The notes under the pieces: generated by a model
What the model was told of the DNA's origin: nothing
The model's database searches: none
What the model saw: the letters and a program-made list of their open reading frames with translations, nothing else
Source of the DNA: Rhodospirillaceae bacterium SYSU D60007
GTDB lineage: Bacteria; Pseudomonadota; Alphaproteobacteria; Reyranellales; Reyranellaceae
Length of the DNA stretch: 64,000 nucleotides
Reading direction: 5' to 3'
NCBI GenBank assembly: GCA_003574685.1
Contig: QOCQ01000018.1
Coordinates: 54,368-118,367, forward strand
Part shown: positions 53,449 to 61,788 of the stretch, one piece after another
How positions within the stretch are numbered: position 1 is the stretch's first letter
How the letters are laid out: each line of letters begins with the position of its first letter
Program-made: the position numbers and the translations under genes

Positions 53449-54343
53449 AGAGCGCTTCAAGCGTGGCGTCGTCCGGCATGTCTGGTGTGCCCAGCAGCAC
53501 GAGGTCCGAGCGCAGATCGGCAATGCCCCATGGTCCCTCGCCACGGACATCAATGCGGCGGCCCACCATCTGCACCACGCTGCGCTCCAGCGGGGCATCG
53601 GCAAAGCGCAGGATGCCCTTCGCGCGGAGAACGCTTGACGGCAAGGCACGAAGCGCATCAAGCAGCGCAGCGCGGTCCACGGTCTGGCGTGTCGTCAGCG
53701 ACCAACGGCGGAACGGCGGTTCTCCGCTGCCGGGGACTGCCGGCCGGTCTTGCGGTCCGACGCCGAACAGCGCTTCGATCGGAACATCGGCATCGACGGC
53801 GGTCACGATGCGCGCGCTGGTGGCGCGGTCCTCCAGCCAGACCAGAAGGTCGGCGCGTTCCGCCGCCGTCACCAGATCGACCTTGTTGAGGATCAGCAGG
53901 TCGGCGCCGTCGAGCTGTCGACGCACGGTGTCGCCCACGTAGCGATCCGCCTCGCGCTCCCGCACGCTCGCGGCGTCGGCCAGCACCAATACGCCGTCGC
54001 GCTCCAGCATCGGCTCAATCAGGGCCAGCTCGGCGATGCGCGCGGGATCGGCGACGCCGCTCGCTTCCACCACCACGTGATCGATGCGGTCCGCCTTCTC
54101 CAGCACGCGCACCAGCGCCAGCACCAGGCTGTCGCCGATGCTGCAGCAGATGCAGCCATTGGCGAGGCTGATCGTGTCGCCGCCATGCGCCACCACCAGC
54201 CGGCTATCGATATCGACGGCACCGAAATCGTTGACCAGGACAGCAAAGTGCCGGCCCGTCGTGGCGCGCAGCAGCCGGTTCAGCAGCGTCGTCTTGCCGG
54301 CGCCCAGAAAGCCGCCGATCACCGTGAAAGGCAGCCGCCGCAT
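53402..54343 (-). CDS. CobW/COG0523-family GTP-binding protein
   Basis: A 313-residue P-loop GTPase of the G3E group, involved in metal delivery to cobalamin or zinc/nitrile hydratase-type enzymes. P-loop GGFLGAGKTT at 10-19, the CxCC metal motif CICC at 64-67, and NKVD in LILNKVDLV. AGGAG 7 bases before ATG 54343 fixes the start. The C-terminal CobW_C domain (RFADAPLERSVVQMVGRR) is present. The gene overlaps the convergent PrsW-like gene by 47 bases. The metal handled is not readable. Confidence 0.9.
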   Translation of the reverse strand: MRRLPFTVIGGFLGAGKTTLLNRLLRATTGRHFAVLVNDFGAVDIDSRLVVAHGGDTISLANGCICCSIGDSLVLALVRVLEKADRIDHVVVEASGVADPARIAELALIEPMLERDGVLVLADAASVREREADRYVGDTVRRQLDGADLLILNKVDLVTAAERADLLVWLEDRATSARIVTAVDADVPIEALFGVGPQDRPAVPGSGEPPFRRWSLTTRQTVDRAALLDALRALPSSVLRAKGILRFADAPLERSVVQMVGRRIDVRGEGPWGIADLRSDLVLLGTPDMPDDATLEALFSACRREPAAPPVQR

Positions 54344-54417
54344 CTCGTTCTCCTGACCATGAGCGGTTGGGTCCTCATAGATCTCCCCCGAAAAGGTCGG
54401 GGCACAACGTCGAGTAG

Positions 54418-54569
54418 CTTTCATGGTGAGCTTGTCGAACCATGAAGGCGTCGCACAGCCGGTAGTGCGGGCAGCTTCATGGTTCGACAAGCTCACCATG
54501 AAGCGGTTCAGCTCACCATGAAGCGGTTCAGCTCACCATGAAGCGGTTCAGCTCACCATGAAGCGGTTC
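54418..54569. repeat. Family A inverted repeat, copy 5, with tandem 20-bp amplification
   Basis: The right unit continues into four direct copies of a 20-base unit (GCTCACCATGAAGCGGTTCA, 54491-54570, last base changed). It lies between the CobW start and the amidohydrolase stop. The direct repeats look like slippage of the right arm of family A. Confidence 0.9.
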
Positions 54570-54574
54570 TTCAG

Positions 54575-56215
54575 TCAGCTATCTGGCGACGGGAAGATGC
54601 AGCCGCCCAGCACGGTGCCCCAGACGCGCACGTCTTTCAGCGCTTCGGGCGGCACGGCCAGCGGATCGTCGTGCAGGACCGCGAAATCGGCCCGCTTGCC
54701 GATCTCGATGCTGCCGACCTCGTGATCGAGCTTCAGCGTGTGCGCGGCACCCAGCGTGACGGCACGCAGCGCGTCGGCCACGCTGATCTTCTCGGAATCG
54801 CCCAGGGTGCGGCCCGACGCGGTCAGCCGGTTGACGGCGCACCACGCCGTGAACAGCGGGCCGATCGGCGTCACCGGTGCATCGCAGTGGATGGCGAACG
54901 GCACGCCCGTGCGCAGCGCGGTGCCGCAGGCGTCCATGCGGTTGGCGCGCTCCGGGCCCAGCGTCTGCGCGTAGTGGATGTCGCCCCAGTAGAAGAGGTG
55001 GTTGGCGAACAGATTCACGCAGATGCCCAGCGCCGCCATGCGGCGGAACTGCGCGGCATCGGCCATCTGGCAATGCTGCAACGTGTGGCGGTGATCGCGG
55101 CGCGGCGTGCGCAGCAGGGCGCGTTCGACCGCCTCGATCGCCACCTCCGAGGCCTCGTCGCCATTGGTGTGGATGTGCACCTGGAAACCGGCGTCGTGAT
55201 AGGCCTGCAGCAGGCGGTCGATCTCGTCGGGGCCGGTATTCCACACGCCGTTGGGCAGACCGTTGTAGTAGCCGGGCCAGCGCATGCGCGCCGACAGGCC
55301 CTGGATCGAGCCGTCGGTGATGATCTTGACGAGACCGAAGCGCAGCTTGTTGTTGTTGCGCGGCAAAAGCGCGCGCAGCTTGGCCACGCCTTCTTCCACG
55401 GGCAGCGAAATCGCGCCGAACGCCGGCAGCAGGCGGATCGGGAAGTCATCGCGCGCCGTCGCCTGCAAATAGCCGCTGACCGTCGACTCGGGCAGCTCGT
55501 TGTGCAGATCGGTGGCCGTGGTCACGCCGGCAAGCTGCGCCACGCGCGCGAACCGCCAGACCGCCGCCTCGTCCGACAGGGCTTCGGCCAGATTGATGCC
55601 GCTGGCGCGGTAGGCCATGTACTTGGCGGCGATCTCCTGCAGCTCACCCGTGGGCTTTCCGGCCGCATCCTTGACGATGCCGTGCACGTTGGTGCTGTGA
55701 TCGATGCCGGCCTTGCGCAACACCACGGAATTGACGTTGAGCACGTGGAAGTTGGAGTGGATCACCAGCACCGGCCGATCGGTCGAGACGTTGTCGAGGT
55801 CGGCAACGTTCATGCGGCGGCCGCCGAAATAGATCGGATCGAAGCCCCAGGCGAGCAGGGGTTCGTCACTCGCCTTCATGCCGCGTTCGATGTCGCGCAG
55901 GCGCGCCACCACTGACCCAATATCCTTCAGCCCGGGCGAGACGCTGCCGTCAGGACTGCGCCGGTCGAAGAAGCCGACATAGGGGAAGCTCCAGACGCCG
56001 CCCTCGAAGGCGTGGCTGTGGCCCTCGACGAAGCCCGGCATCAGCACCAGCGACTCGAAACGCCGGTCGAGCTCGTACGGTCCCCAGCCCTCCAGCTCGG
56101 CCAGCGAGCCGACCCCCAGCACCCGCCCCTCGCGCACCGCCACATGCGTCGCAAAAGGCTGGTGCGCATTCATGGTGATGATGCGGCGCGCCGGATAGAT
56201 GACAGTCTGCGGCAT
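54575..56215 (-). CDS. Amidohydrolase family protein (YtcJ-like)
   Basis: A 546-residue metal-dependent amidohydrolase of the YtcJ/AepA group. The metal site begins with HSH (His66, His68, in MPGFVEGHSHAF). Later His include HIHTNGD and HRHTLQH. The C-terminal SIEIGKRADFAVLHDDPL is typical. It hydrolyses an unknown amide or cyclic compound. It is cytoplasmic (no signal peptide). A family B repeat separates it from the GNAT gene upstream. Confidence 0.88.
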   Translation of the reverse strand: MPQTVIYPARRIITMNAHQPFATHVAVREGRVLGVGSLAELEGWGPYELDRRFESLVLMPGFVEGHSHAFEGGVWSFPYVGFFDRRSPDGSVSPGLKDIGSVVARLRDIERGMKASDEPLLAWGFDPIYFGGRRMNVADLDNVSTDRPVLVIHSNFHVLNVNSVVLRKAGIDHSTNVHGIVKDAAGKPTGELQEIAAKYMAYRASGINLAEALSDEAAVWRFARVAQLAGVTTATDLHNELPESTVSGYLQATARDDFPIRLLPAFGAISLPVEEGVAKLRALLPRNNNKLRFGLVKIITDGSIQGLSARMRWPGYYNGLPNGVWNTGPDEIDRLLQAYHDAGFQVHIHTNGDEASEVAIEAVERALLRTPRRDHRHTLQHCQMADAAQFRRMAALGICVNLFANHLFYWGDIHYAQTLGPERANRMDACGTALRTGVPFAIHCDAPVTPIGPLFTAWCAVNRLTASGRTLGDSEKISVADALRAVTLGAAHTLKLDHEVGSIEIGKRADFAVLHDDPLAVPPEALKDVRVWGTVLGGCIFPSPDS

Positions 56216-56234
56216 GGCTCAGCCCTTCTTTTGG

Positions 56235-56358
56235 CCTTCCCCCGGAGGGGGAAGGTGGCGCGCAGCGCCGGAAGGGGGATGCCTCAACCGGCACGACGCT
56301 GCAGTTGTTGCACCATCCCCCTTCCGCCCTTCGGGCACCTTCCCCCTCCGGGGGAAGG
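56235..56358. repeat. Family B composite palindrome, copy 8 (c left, p right)
   Basis: Terminal hairpins CTTCCCCC/GGGGGAAG with GGCGCGCAGCGCC and GCCCTTCGGGC inner ends. It ends 4 bases before the GNAT stop codon. Confidence 0.9.
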
Positions 56359-56361
56359 CAG

Positions 56362-56757
56362 TCAGCGCCTGCGCTTGATGATGTAGCCGTTGTCGATCTT
56401 CGCGAAGCCGACCTTGGGGTAGTAGTCCATCGCCTCAGGCGCGGCCAGCAGGATGAGGGCAACGCCGTCGCCGATCTCGCGCTGGGTGATGGCGATCATT
56501 TCCTTGCCGATGCCGCGGTGCTGGTACGTCTTGTCGACCGCAAGATCGGAGAGATAGCAGCAAAAGGCGAAATCGGTGAGGGAACGCGAGATGCCGATCA
56601 GCTTGCCGCCATCCCACGCCGACACCGTGAGGTTGCCGTGCTGCAGCATGCGGGCGATGCGCGGCAGGTCGCCGGTCGGGCGGCGGATGGTCGAGGCGTC
56701 GAACAGACGCGCCACATCGGCGGCTTCGAGCGGCTTGTTGACTTCGTAAACAATCAT
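56362..56757 (-). CDS. GNAT-family N-acetyltransferase
   Basis: A 131-residue GNAT domain. The acetyl-CoA pyrophosphate loop is KTYQHRGIGKEMI (Q/R-x-x-G-x-G). Strands such as GKLIGISRSLTDFAFCCYLSDLAV precede it. Substrate unknown. It is separated by about 21 bases from the MocR gene on the same strand, so the two may be co-transcribed. No signal peptide. Confidence 0.88.
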   Translation of the reverse strand: MIVYEVNKPLEAADVARLFDASTIRRPTGDLPRIARMLQHGNLTVSAWDGGKLIGISRSLTDFAFCCYLSDLAVDKTYQHRGIGKEMIAITQREIGDGVALILLAAPEAMDYYPKVGFAKIDNGYIIKRRR

Positions 56758-56778
56758 GGCGGGGGACTCCGGGACTGT

Positions 56779-58572
56779 TCAGACGACTTCGCGCGCGGCG
56801 GCCAGCGGCGTGGCCAGAAGCTGCGCCACGAGGCGCAACGCGCGCTTGAGCTCGGCGTGGCTACGGGCATTGCCCAGGCACAGGCGCACGGCGCTGGGCG
56901 CATCGGTGCGGCCGCCGAGGAAGGCATCGGCCGGCGTCAGGCGCACGCCCTGCGCCTCGGCCTCGGACGCAAAATCGCGCGCCCGCCATGGTTCGGGCAG
57001 CTTCAGCCAGGCGTGGAAGCAATCGGCCGGCAGGATCAGCTCGGCCTTTTGCGGACCGGCCTCGCGCACCGGCGGCAGGCGCAGGGCGGTTTCGCTCCAG
57101 CCATTGTCGCGGGCAGCCGCTGGCGGCGTCGGAGCCTCCACTGGCGCCGGCGGCGTGCCGCCCCGCATCGCCGCGAGATGATTGGCACTTGCTTCGGCGA
57201 GACGGCGGCGAGACTCCGCGGCGCTGACCCGTTCGTTGCTGGCCACCACCCGCATGCTGGTGCGGGTCGCACGCGGCAGCGAGGCGGTCGCCGGCCGCGT
57301 GCTGCTCGCCGGCAGGATCTGGCCGGCGTCGGCGTGCACGGGAATGCCGGCCTCGCGGAAGATCGGCACCGCCAGGTCGTGGCGCCGGCGTGCTTCCTCG
57401 CGCTTGCGCTTCAGGATCTCGTCGAGCACGCCATCATCGATCCAGCGCGTGGCGACTTCGGCGGCGATCGGCGCGGCCGTCCACGAGGCCGCGGCCATGG
57501 CGCCGGCCAGCCGCGCCGCCAGACGCGGCGGCGCATGCAGGAAGCCGATGCGCAGTCCCGGCGCGCCGGCCTTGCTCAGCCCGGCGAGATGGATGACGTG
57601 CTCGGGCGCGAAGCTCGCGATCGGCGGCGGCGCCTCGACCGGGAAGAAGCCGTAGACGTCGTCCTCGATGATCGGCAGCTCGTGGGCTTCGGCGATGCGC
57701 GCCAGCTCGCGCCGGCGCGGCTCGCTGATGGTGCGCGTGGTGGGATTGTGCTGCACCGGCGTCATGTAGAAGGCGCGCGCATCGCCCGCCCGCGCCGCCG
57801 CTTCGAATGCCGCCGGCAGCGGCCCGTCGGCATCGCAGGCGACGGGCTTCAGCCGCAGCCGCATCAGGCGCGCCAGCGACACCACGCCGGGATAGGTGAG
57901 GTCTTCCACCAGCACCGCATCGCCCGGTGCGGTGAGCGCCGCCAGCGTCACCATCAGCGCATGCTGCGTGCCGGCCGACACCAGCACATGCGCCGGATCG
58001 ATCGGCACTGCGGCCGTATTCTTGCCGCGCGGTTGCAGATGCTGGCGGCGTGCCAGCAGGCGGGCGCCGGCGGCGCGGTGGCGCTCCAGCCCGGCGCGGC
58101 CGCTGAACTCCAGCAGCGAGTTGATGTCCTTCATGCGGGCGATGTCGGCCAGCGTGCGGCGCAGCAGCTCGTCCTCGCCGACCTCGGCCGGCCAGTTCAT
58201 GGCGAGATCGATCAGCCGCGCACCCGGCGCGTCCAGCACGGCGCGCGGATCGCCGGTGGGATTGGCCGGCGAGCGCTGGGCGACCGGTTCGGCGTAGGGG
58301 ATGGCGGGCGGGCGGACATAGGTGCCGCGGCCGACCTCGCCATGCACCAGGCCGCGCCGCTCGGCTTCGGCATAGGCGCGGGTGATGGTGCCGATGGTGC
58401 AGCCCAGCGACCAGGCAAGGTCGCGATGCGTGGGCAGGCGCGCATAGGGTTCGAGCTTGCCCGACGCGATGTCGGCCGCGAGCTGGTTGGCGATCGCGAC
58501 GTAGAGCGGCGTCGAGGCGCCGGGATCCAGCGTCGGGCGCCACGCCGGGCGCTTCTTGCGGGCAGCATTCAT
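56779..58572 (-). CDS. MocR-type GntR/PLP-aminotransferase-fold regulator
   Basis: A 597-residue regulator fusing an N-terminal GntR winged helix (about 18-85; KLEPYARLPTHRDLAWSLGC) to a class I aminotransferase-like domain. The PLP lysine is LSKAG (Lys334). It lacks the usual start support but ATG 58572 leaves the palindrome 58601-58629 outside the coding frame; a GTG at 58614 would lie inside it. Residues about 418-513 form an added Ala/Pro/Arg-rich segment before the final domain (LPADCFHAWLKLPEPW), which the 450-500-residue family members do not have. It is divergent from a MaoC gene and probably represses or activates it from the repeat array between them. Confidence 0.88.
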   Translation of the reverse strand: MNAARKKRPAWRPTLDPGASTPLYVAIANQLAADIASGKLEPYARLPTHRDLAWSLGCTIGTITRAYAEAERRGLVHGEVGRGTYVRPPAIPYAEPVAQRSPANPTGDPRAVLDAPGARLIDLAMNWPAEVGEDELLRRTLADIARMKDINSLLEFSGRAGLERHRAAGARLLARRQHLQPRGKNTAAVPIDPAHVLVSAGTQHALMVTLAALTAPGDAVLVEDLTYPGVVSLARLMRLRLKPVACDADGPLPAAFEAAARAGDARAFYMTPVQHNPTTRTISEPRRRELARIAEAHELPIIEDDVYGFFPVEAPPPIASFAPEHVIHLAGLSKAGAPGLRIGFLHAPPRLAARLAGAMAAASWTAAPIAAEVATRWIDDGVLDEILKRKREEARRRHDLAVPIFREAGIPVHADAGQILPASSTRPATASLPRATRTSMRVVASNERVSAAESRRRLAEASANHLAAMRGGTPPAPVEAPTPPAAARDNGWSETALRLPPVREAGPQKAELILPADCFHAWLKLPEPWRARDFASEAEAQGVRLTPADAFLGGRTDAPSAVRLCLGNARSHAELKRALRLVAQLLATPLAAAREVV

Positions 58573-58600
58573 GGCCGTCACCGTGGCCCGGTATCGGGGC

Positions 58601-58746
58601 AGTCTGATTGTCACCGTGACAATCAGACTCGCTTCCGGGCAGCTTTCCTGCGGGGCGATGGATACAAGCCAATTGTATCGATGACAATTGTCTTTGCCGC
58701 CATGCGGGACAATGAAATTGTCTCTGTCATGCGGCGGCGGATTGTC
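58601..58746. promoter_or_regulatory. Operator array of ATTGTC/GACAAT half sites in the MocR-MaoC divergent region
   Basis: A perfect 29-bp palindrome (14-bp arms AGTCTGATTGTCAC and GTGACAATCAGACT, one-base centre, 58601-58629). Then GATACAA/TTGTATC (58661-58679), the 10-bp palindrome GACAATTGTC (58683-58692), GACAAT gaa ATTGTC (58708-58722) and a last ATTGTC (58741-58746). Seven exact half sites and one degenerate pair in about 145 bases is well above chance and fits a dimeric regulator. Confidence 0.75.
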
Positions 58747-58760
58747 TAACGTCCGGCGCC

Positions 58761-59219
58761 ATGCACGACCATCAACGCTACTTCGAGGATTTCCGGGTGG
58801 GCCAGCGCTTCGAGAGCGGCGGCCTCACCATCACCGAGGACGCCATCATCGGCTTCGCCGCGCAATGGGATCCGCAGCCCTTCCACCTCGACGCCGAATA
58901 CGCGCGCACGAAGGGACATTTCGGCGGGCTGATCGCGTCGGGCCTGCACACGATGTGCGCCACGCTCCGGCTGTGGCTCGCCGACCGAATATTTATCGAC
59001 TGCACCATCGGCTCGCCTGGCGTCGACGAGGCGCGCTTTCTGAAGCCGGTGCGTCCGGGCGACACGCTGAGGGTGGTGACGGAGCTGCTGGAGTTGCGGC
59101 CCTCGCGCTCGAAGCCCGACCGCGGCTCGGTGAAGATGCGCCACACCACCCTCAACCAGCACGGCGAGACAGTGATGACCATGGACGCCCGCGTCATCCT
59201 GCGAAAGCGGCCGGCCTGA
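58761..59219 (+). CDS. MaoC-family hydratase
   Basis: A 152-residue hotdog-fold protein. The hydratase signature is FAAQWDPQPFHLDAEYARTKGHFGGLIASG, with the pair Asp-x-x-x-x-His present in WDPQPFHLD. It hydrates or dehydrates a short-chain acyl-CoA. It stands alone across the operator array from the MocR gene and is its most likely target. Family B copy 9 follows its stop, before the convergent NUDIX gene. Confidence 0.88.
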   Translation: MHDHQRYFEDFRVGQRFESGGLTITEDAIIGFAAQWDPQPFHLDAEYARTKGHFGGLIASGLHTMCATLRLWLADRIFIDCTIGSPGVDEARFLKPVRPGDTLRVVTELLELRPSRSKPDRGSVKMRHTTLNQHGETVMTMDARVILRKRPA

Positions 59220-59225
59220 GTCTTT

Positions 59226-59345
59226 CTTCCCCCGGAGGGGGAAGGTGGCGCGCAGCGCCGGAAGGGGGATGCTTCAACAAGCACACCGTACCGGTTGAGA
59301 GATCCCCCTTCCGCCCTTCGGGCACCTTCCCCCTCCGGGGGAAGG
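59226..59345. repeat. Family B composite palindrome, copy 9 (c left, p right)
   Basis: Terminal hairpins CTTCCCCC/GGGGGAAG, GGCGCGCAGCGCC left and GCCCTTCGGGC right. It exactly fills the convergent MaoC/NUDIX gap (6 bases on each side). Confidence 0.9.
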
Positions 59346-59351
59346 CAGAGG

Positions 59352-59999
59352 TTAACGCCAGGCCCAGACGGGCTGGTCGAAATGGTCGACGCGGGTGGCG
59401 CGGCCCTCCAGCGCGACCTCGCGGAACTGGTAGAGCAGGGCGGCGGTGGGCGCGTTGATATGGCCGTTGACCATCGGCGTCGGCAGACGGATCACCGGCC
59501 GGTCGCTTTCGGGGATGCTGAAGATCTCGGGCGATTCGGGGCGGCGCAGCTCGGTAAGGGGAATGCGGAAGACATGCGCGACCTCGGCCGGGTTGGGCGC
59601 CATGGCGGCCTCGCGTGGAGTCCACACCACCACCGGCGCGATCAGATAGCCCGAGCGCGTGGGATAGTCGTCGAGCACGCCCAGCACGTGAGTCTCGTCC
59701 AGCGACAGGCCGATCTCTTCCTCCAGCTCGCGCAGCGCTGCCTGCTGCGGCGTCTCTCCGCCATCGATGCGACCGCCCGGCAGCGCAAGCTGGCCGGCAT
59801 GGGCACGCAGCTTCGGTGCGCGGCGGGTCAGCAGGAAGGCGGCATCACCGGGGCGGCCGTAGAGATCGTCATCATCGCGCGCCACCACCGTGATCGCCAC
59901 GGCGGCGCGCTTCAGCCCGTGCCCGTCCGGCCGGTGGCAGCATTCGAACTCGTCAAGGCGCAGGCGGATGGCCTGCTTCAGGGTGTCGTCAAAACGCAT
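59352..59999 (-). CDS. NUDIX hydrolase, CoA pyrophosphatase type
   Basis: A 215-residue NUDIX enzyme. The Nudix box is complete (Gly76, Glu82, Arg90, Glu91, Glu94, Gly97 in GGRIDGGETPQQ, REL and EEIGL). The upstream segment LLTRRAPKLRAHAGQLALPGG is the CoA pyrophosphatase signature (UPF0035/NudL). It cleaves CoA or CoA derivatives at the pyrophosphate. ATG 59999 is preferred over a TTG three codons upstream. Transcribed before serA on the same strand? It lies downstream of serA, 76 bases away. Confidence 0.87.
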   Translation of the reverse strand: MRFDDTLKQAIRLRLDEFECCHRPDGHGLKRAAVAITVVARDDDDLYGRPGDAAFLLTRRAPKLRAHAGQLALPGGRIDGGETPQQAALRELEEEIGLSLDETHVLGVLDDYPTRSGYLIAPVVVWTPREAAMAPNPAEVAHVFRIPLTELRRPESPEIFSIPESDRPVIRLPTPMVNGHINAPTAALLYQFREVALEGRATRVDHFDQPVWAWR

Positions 60000-60075
60000 C
60001 GGGGCCAAGCATGCGCCGCAGCCCGCAGCCTGTCGACCGCAGGCACCGCAACCCTCGTCTGCTGGCGGCGCGCAA

Positions 60076-61653
60076 TCAGAAGGCCAGCGCCTTGGCCTGC
60101 GTCACGCCTTGCAGTGCGGCGATCCGCTCGACCAGCGCCGCATCCAGCGCCTGGTCGACCGCCACCAGCGCGATGGCCTCGCCGCCGGGCTTGTCGCGCC
60201 CGAGATGGAAGGTGGCGATGTTCACGCCGGCATCGCCCAGCAGCGCGCCCAGCCGGCCGATGAAGCCGGGCTTGTCCTGGTTGGTGATGTAGAGCATGTG
60301 CGGCGCGAACTCGGCCTCGATCTCGATGCCCTTGATGTTGACCAGCCGCGAATGCTTGCCGCCGAACAGCGTGCCCGAGATCGAACGGGTACGGCGTTCG
60401 GTGGTCACGGTGATGGTGATCTGGGTCTGGTAGTCGCTGTCGCGGTCGTGCTTGACCTCGGCCACCTCCACGCCGCGCTCGCGCGCCAGGATGGGCGCGT
60501 TCACCATGTTCACGTTCTCGAGCTGCGGTCGCAGCAGGCCGGTGAGCGCCGCCTGCGTCAGCGGCTTGACGTTGAGCGCCGCCACGGCGCCCTCGTACTC
60601 GATGCTCACCGCCTTGATGCCGGTCTCGGTGAGCTGGCCGGCGAAGGAGCCGAGGTTCTCCGCCAGCCTGAGATAGGGTGCCAGCCGCGGCGCATCCTCG
60701 GCCGAGACGCTGGGCATGTTGAGCGAGTTCACGACCGCGCCGGTCATCAGGTAGTCGCTCATCTGCTCGGCGACCTGCAGGGCGACGTTCTCCTGCGCTT
60801 CCAGGGTGCTGGCGCCCAGATGCGGCGTGCATACCAGGTTGGGCGCGCCGAACAGCACGTTCTCCTTTGCCGGCTCCTCGCTGAATACGTCGAACGCCGC
60901 GCCGGCGATGTGGCCGGAGATCAGCAAATCGCGCACGGCCAGCTCATCGACCAGCCCGCCGCGCGCGCAATTGACGATGCGCACGCCCTTGCGCGTCTTC
61001 ATCAGGCGCTCGCGGCTGAGAATATTCTTCGTCTGCTCGGTGTAGGGCGTGTGGATGGAAATGAACTCGGCGCGCGCGATCAGCTCGTCGAGCGTCACCT
61101 TCTCGACGCCGAGCTGCTGGGCGCGCTCCTCCGACAGAAAGGGATCGTAGGCGATCACCCGCATCTTCAGTCCGATCGCGCGTTCCGCGACAATGCTGCC
61201 GATATTGCCGCAGCCGATGAGCCCCAGCGTCTTGAACGACAGCTCGGTGCCCATGAAGCGGTTCTTCTCCCACTTGCCGGACTGGGTCGATGTATCCGCG
61301 GCCGGCACCTGGCGGGCCACGGCGAACATCAGCGCGATGGCATGCTCGGCCGTGGTGATGGCGTTGCCGAAGGGCGTATTCATCACCACCACGCCGCGGG
61401 AAGTGGCGGCCTTGATATCGACGTTGTCGACCCCGATGCCGGCGCGGCCTACCACTTTCAGCCGGCTGGCCACGGCCAGCACCTCGGCCGTCACCTTGGT
61501 GGCCGAGCGGATGGCAAGCCCGTCATACTCGCCGATGATGGCGCGCAACTGGTCGGGCTTCAGCCCCACCTTCACGTCGGCATCGACGCCGCGCTGCCGG
61601 AAGATCTCGACCGCACGCGGCGAAAGCTCGTCGGAGATAAGAACCTTGGGCAT
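60076..61653 (-). CDS. serA: D-3-phosphoglycerate dehydrogenase SerA
   Basis: A 525-residue enzyme of the long SerA type that oxidises 3-phosphoglycerate, the first step to serine. The NAD motif GCGNIG is at 147-152, catalytic Arg in NCARGGLVDE, and His in PHLGAST. The C-terminal part contains the allosteric intervening domain and an ACT domain (LYITNQDKPGFIGRLGALLG), so serine feedback is likely. It follows serC on the same strand with a repeat-containing 135-base gap. Confidence 0.94.
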   Translation of the reverse strand: MPKVLISDELSPRAVEIFRQRGVDADVKVGLKPDQLRAIIGEYDGLAIRSATKVTAEVLAVASRLKVVGRAGIGVDNVDIKAATSRGVVVMNTPFGNAITTAEHAIALMFAVARQVPAADTSTQSGKWEKNRFMGTELSFKTLGLIGCGNIGSIVAERAIGLKMRVIAYDPFLSEERAQQLGVEKVTLDELIARAEFISIHTPYTEQTKNILSRERLMKTRKGVRIVNCARGGLVDELAVRDLLISGHIAGAAFDVFSEEPAKENVLFGAPNLVCTPHLGASTLEAQENVALQVAEQMSDYLMTGAVVNSLNMPSVSAEDAPRLAPYLRLAENLGSFAGQLTETGIKAVSIEYEGAVAALNVKPLTQAALTGLLRPQLENVNMVNAPILARERGVEVAEVKHDRDSDYQTQITITVTTERRTRSISGTLFGGKHSRLVNIKGIEIEAEFAPHMLYITNQDKPGFIGRLGALLGDAGVNIATFHLGRDKPGGEAIALVAVDQALDAALVERIAALQGVTQAKALAF

Positions 61654-61682
61654 GGAAGCTGTCTCGAATCGGAATGTGATTA

Positions 61683-61778
61683 GCAATCACAGAGGCACAG
61701 AGACACAGAGGTAAGAGGATTAGGGGCGCGCGAAGCGCGCAACCATCTTTCTCTGTGCCTCTGTGTCTCTGTGGTTAT
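61683..61778. repeat. Inverted octamer repeat between serC and serA
   Basis: Left CACAGAGGCACAGAGACACA and its near complement on the right are each three CACAGAGR octamers (left CACAGAGG-CACAGAGA-CACAGAGG). The centre has the palindrome GCGCGCGAAGCGCGC. The arms can pair to form a long hairpin in the serC-serA transcript, where it might separate the expression of the two genes. Confidence 0.8.
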
Positions 61779-61788
61779 CTTCTAAGGA

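Noticed and set aside
54491..54570. CRISPR-like direct repeats
   Set aside because: Four contiguous 20-bp copies without spacers; they are an expansion of the family A arm.
56305..58749. An 814-codon open frame on the plus strand antisense to the MocR gene
   Set aside because: It is a mirror of high-GC codon bias; the translated sequence is low-complexity His/Arg/Gly/Ala with no domain, while the minus strand encodes a clear MocR protein.
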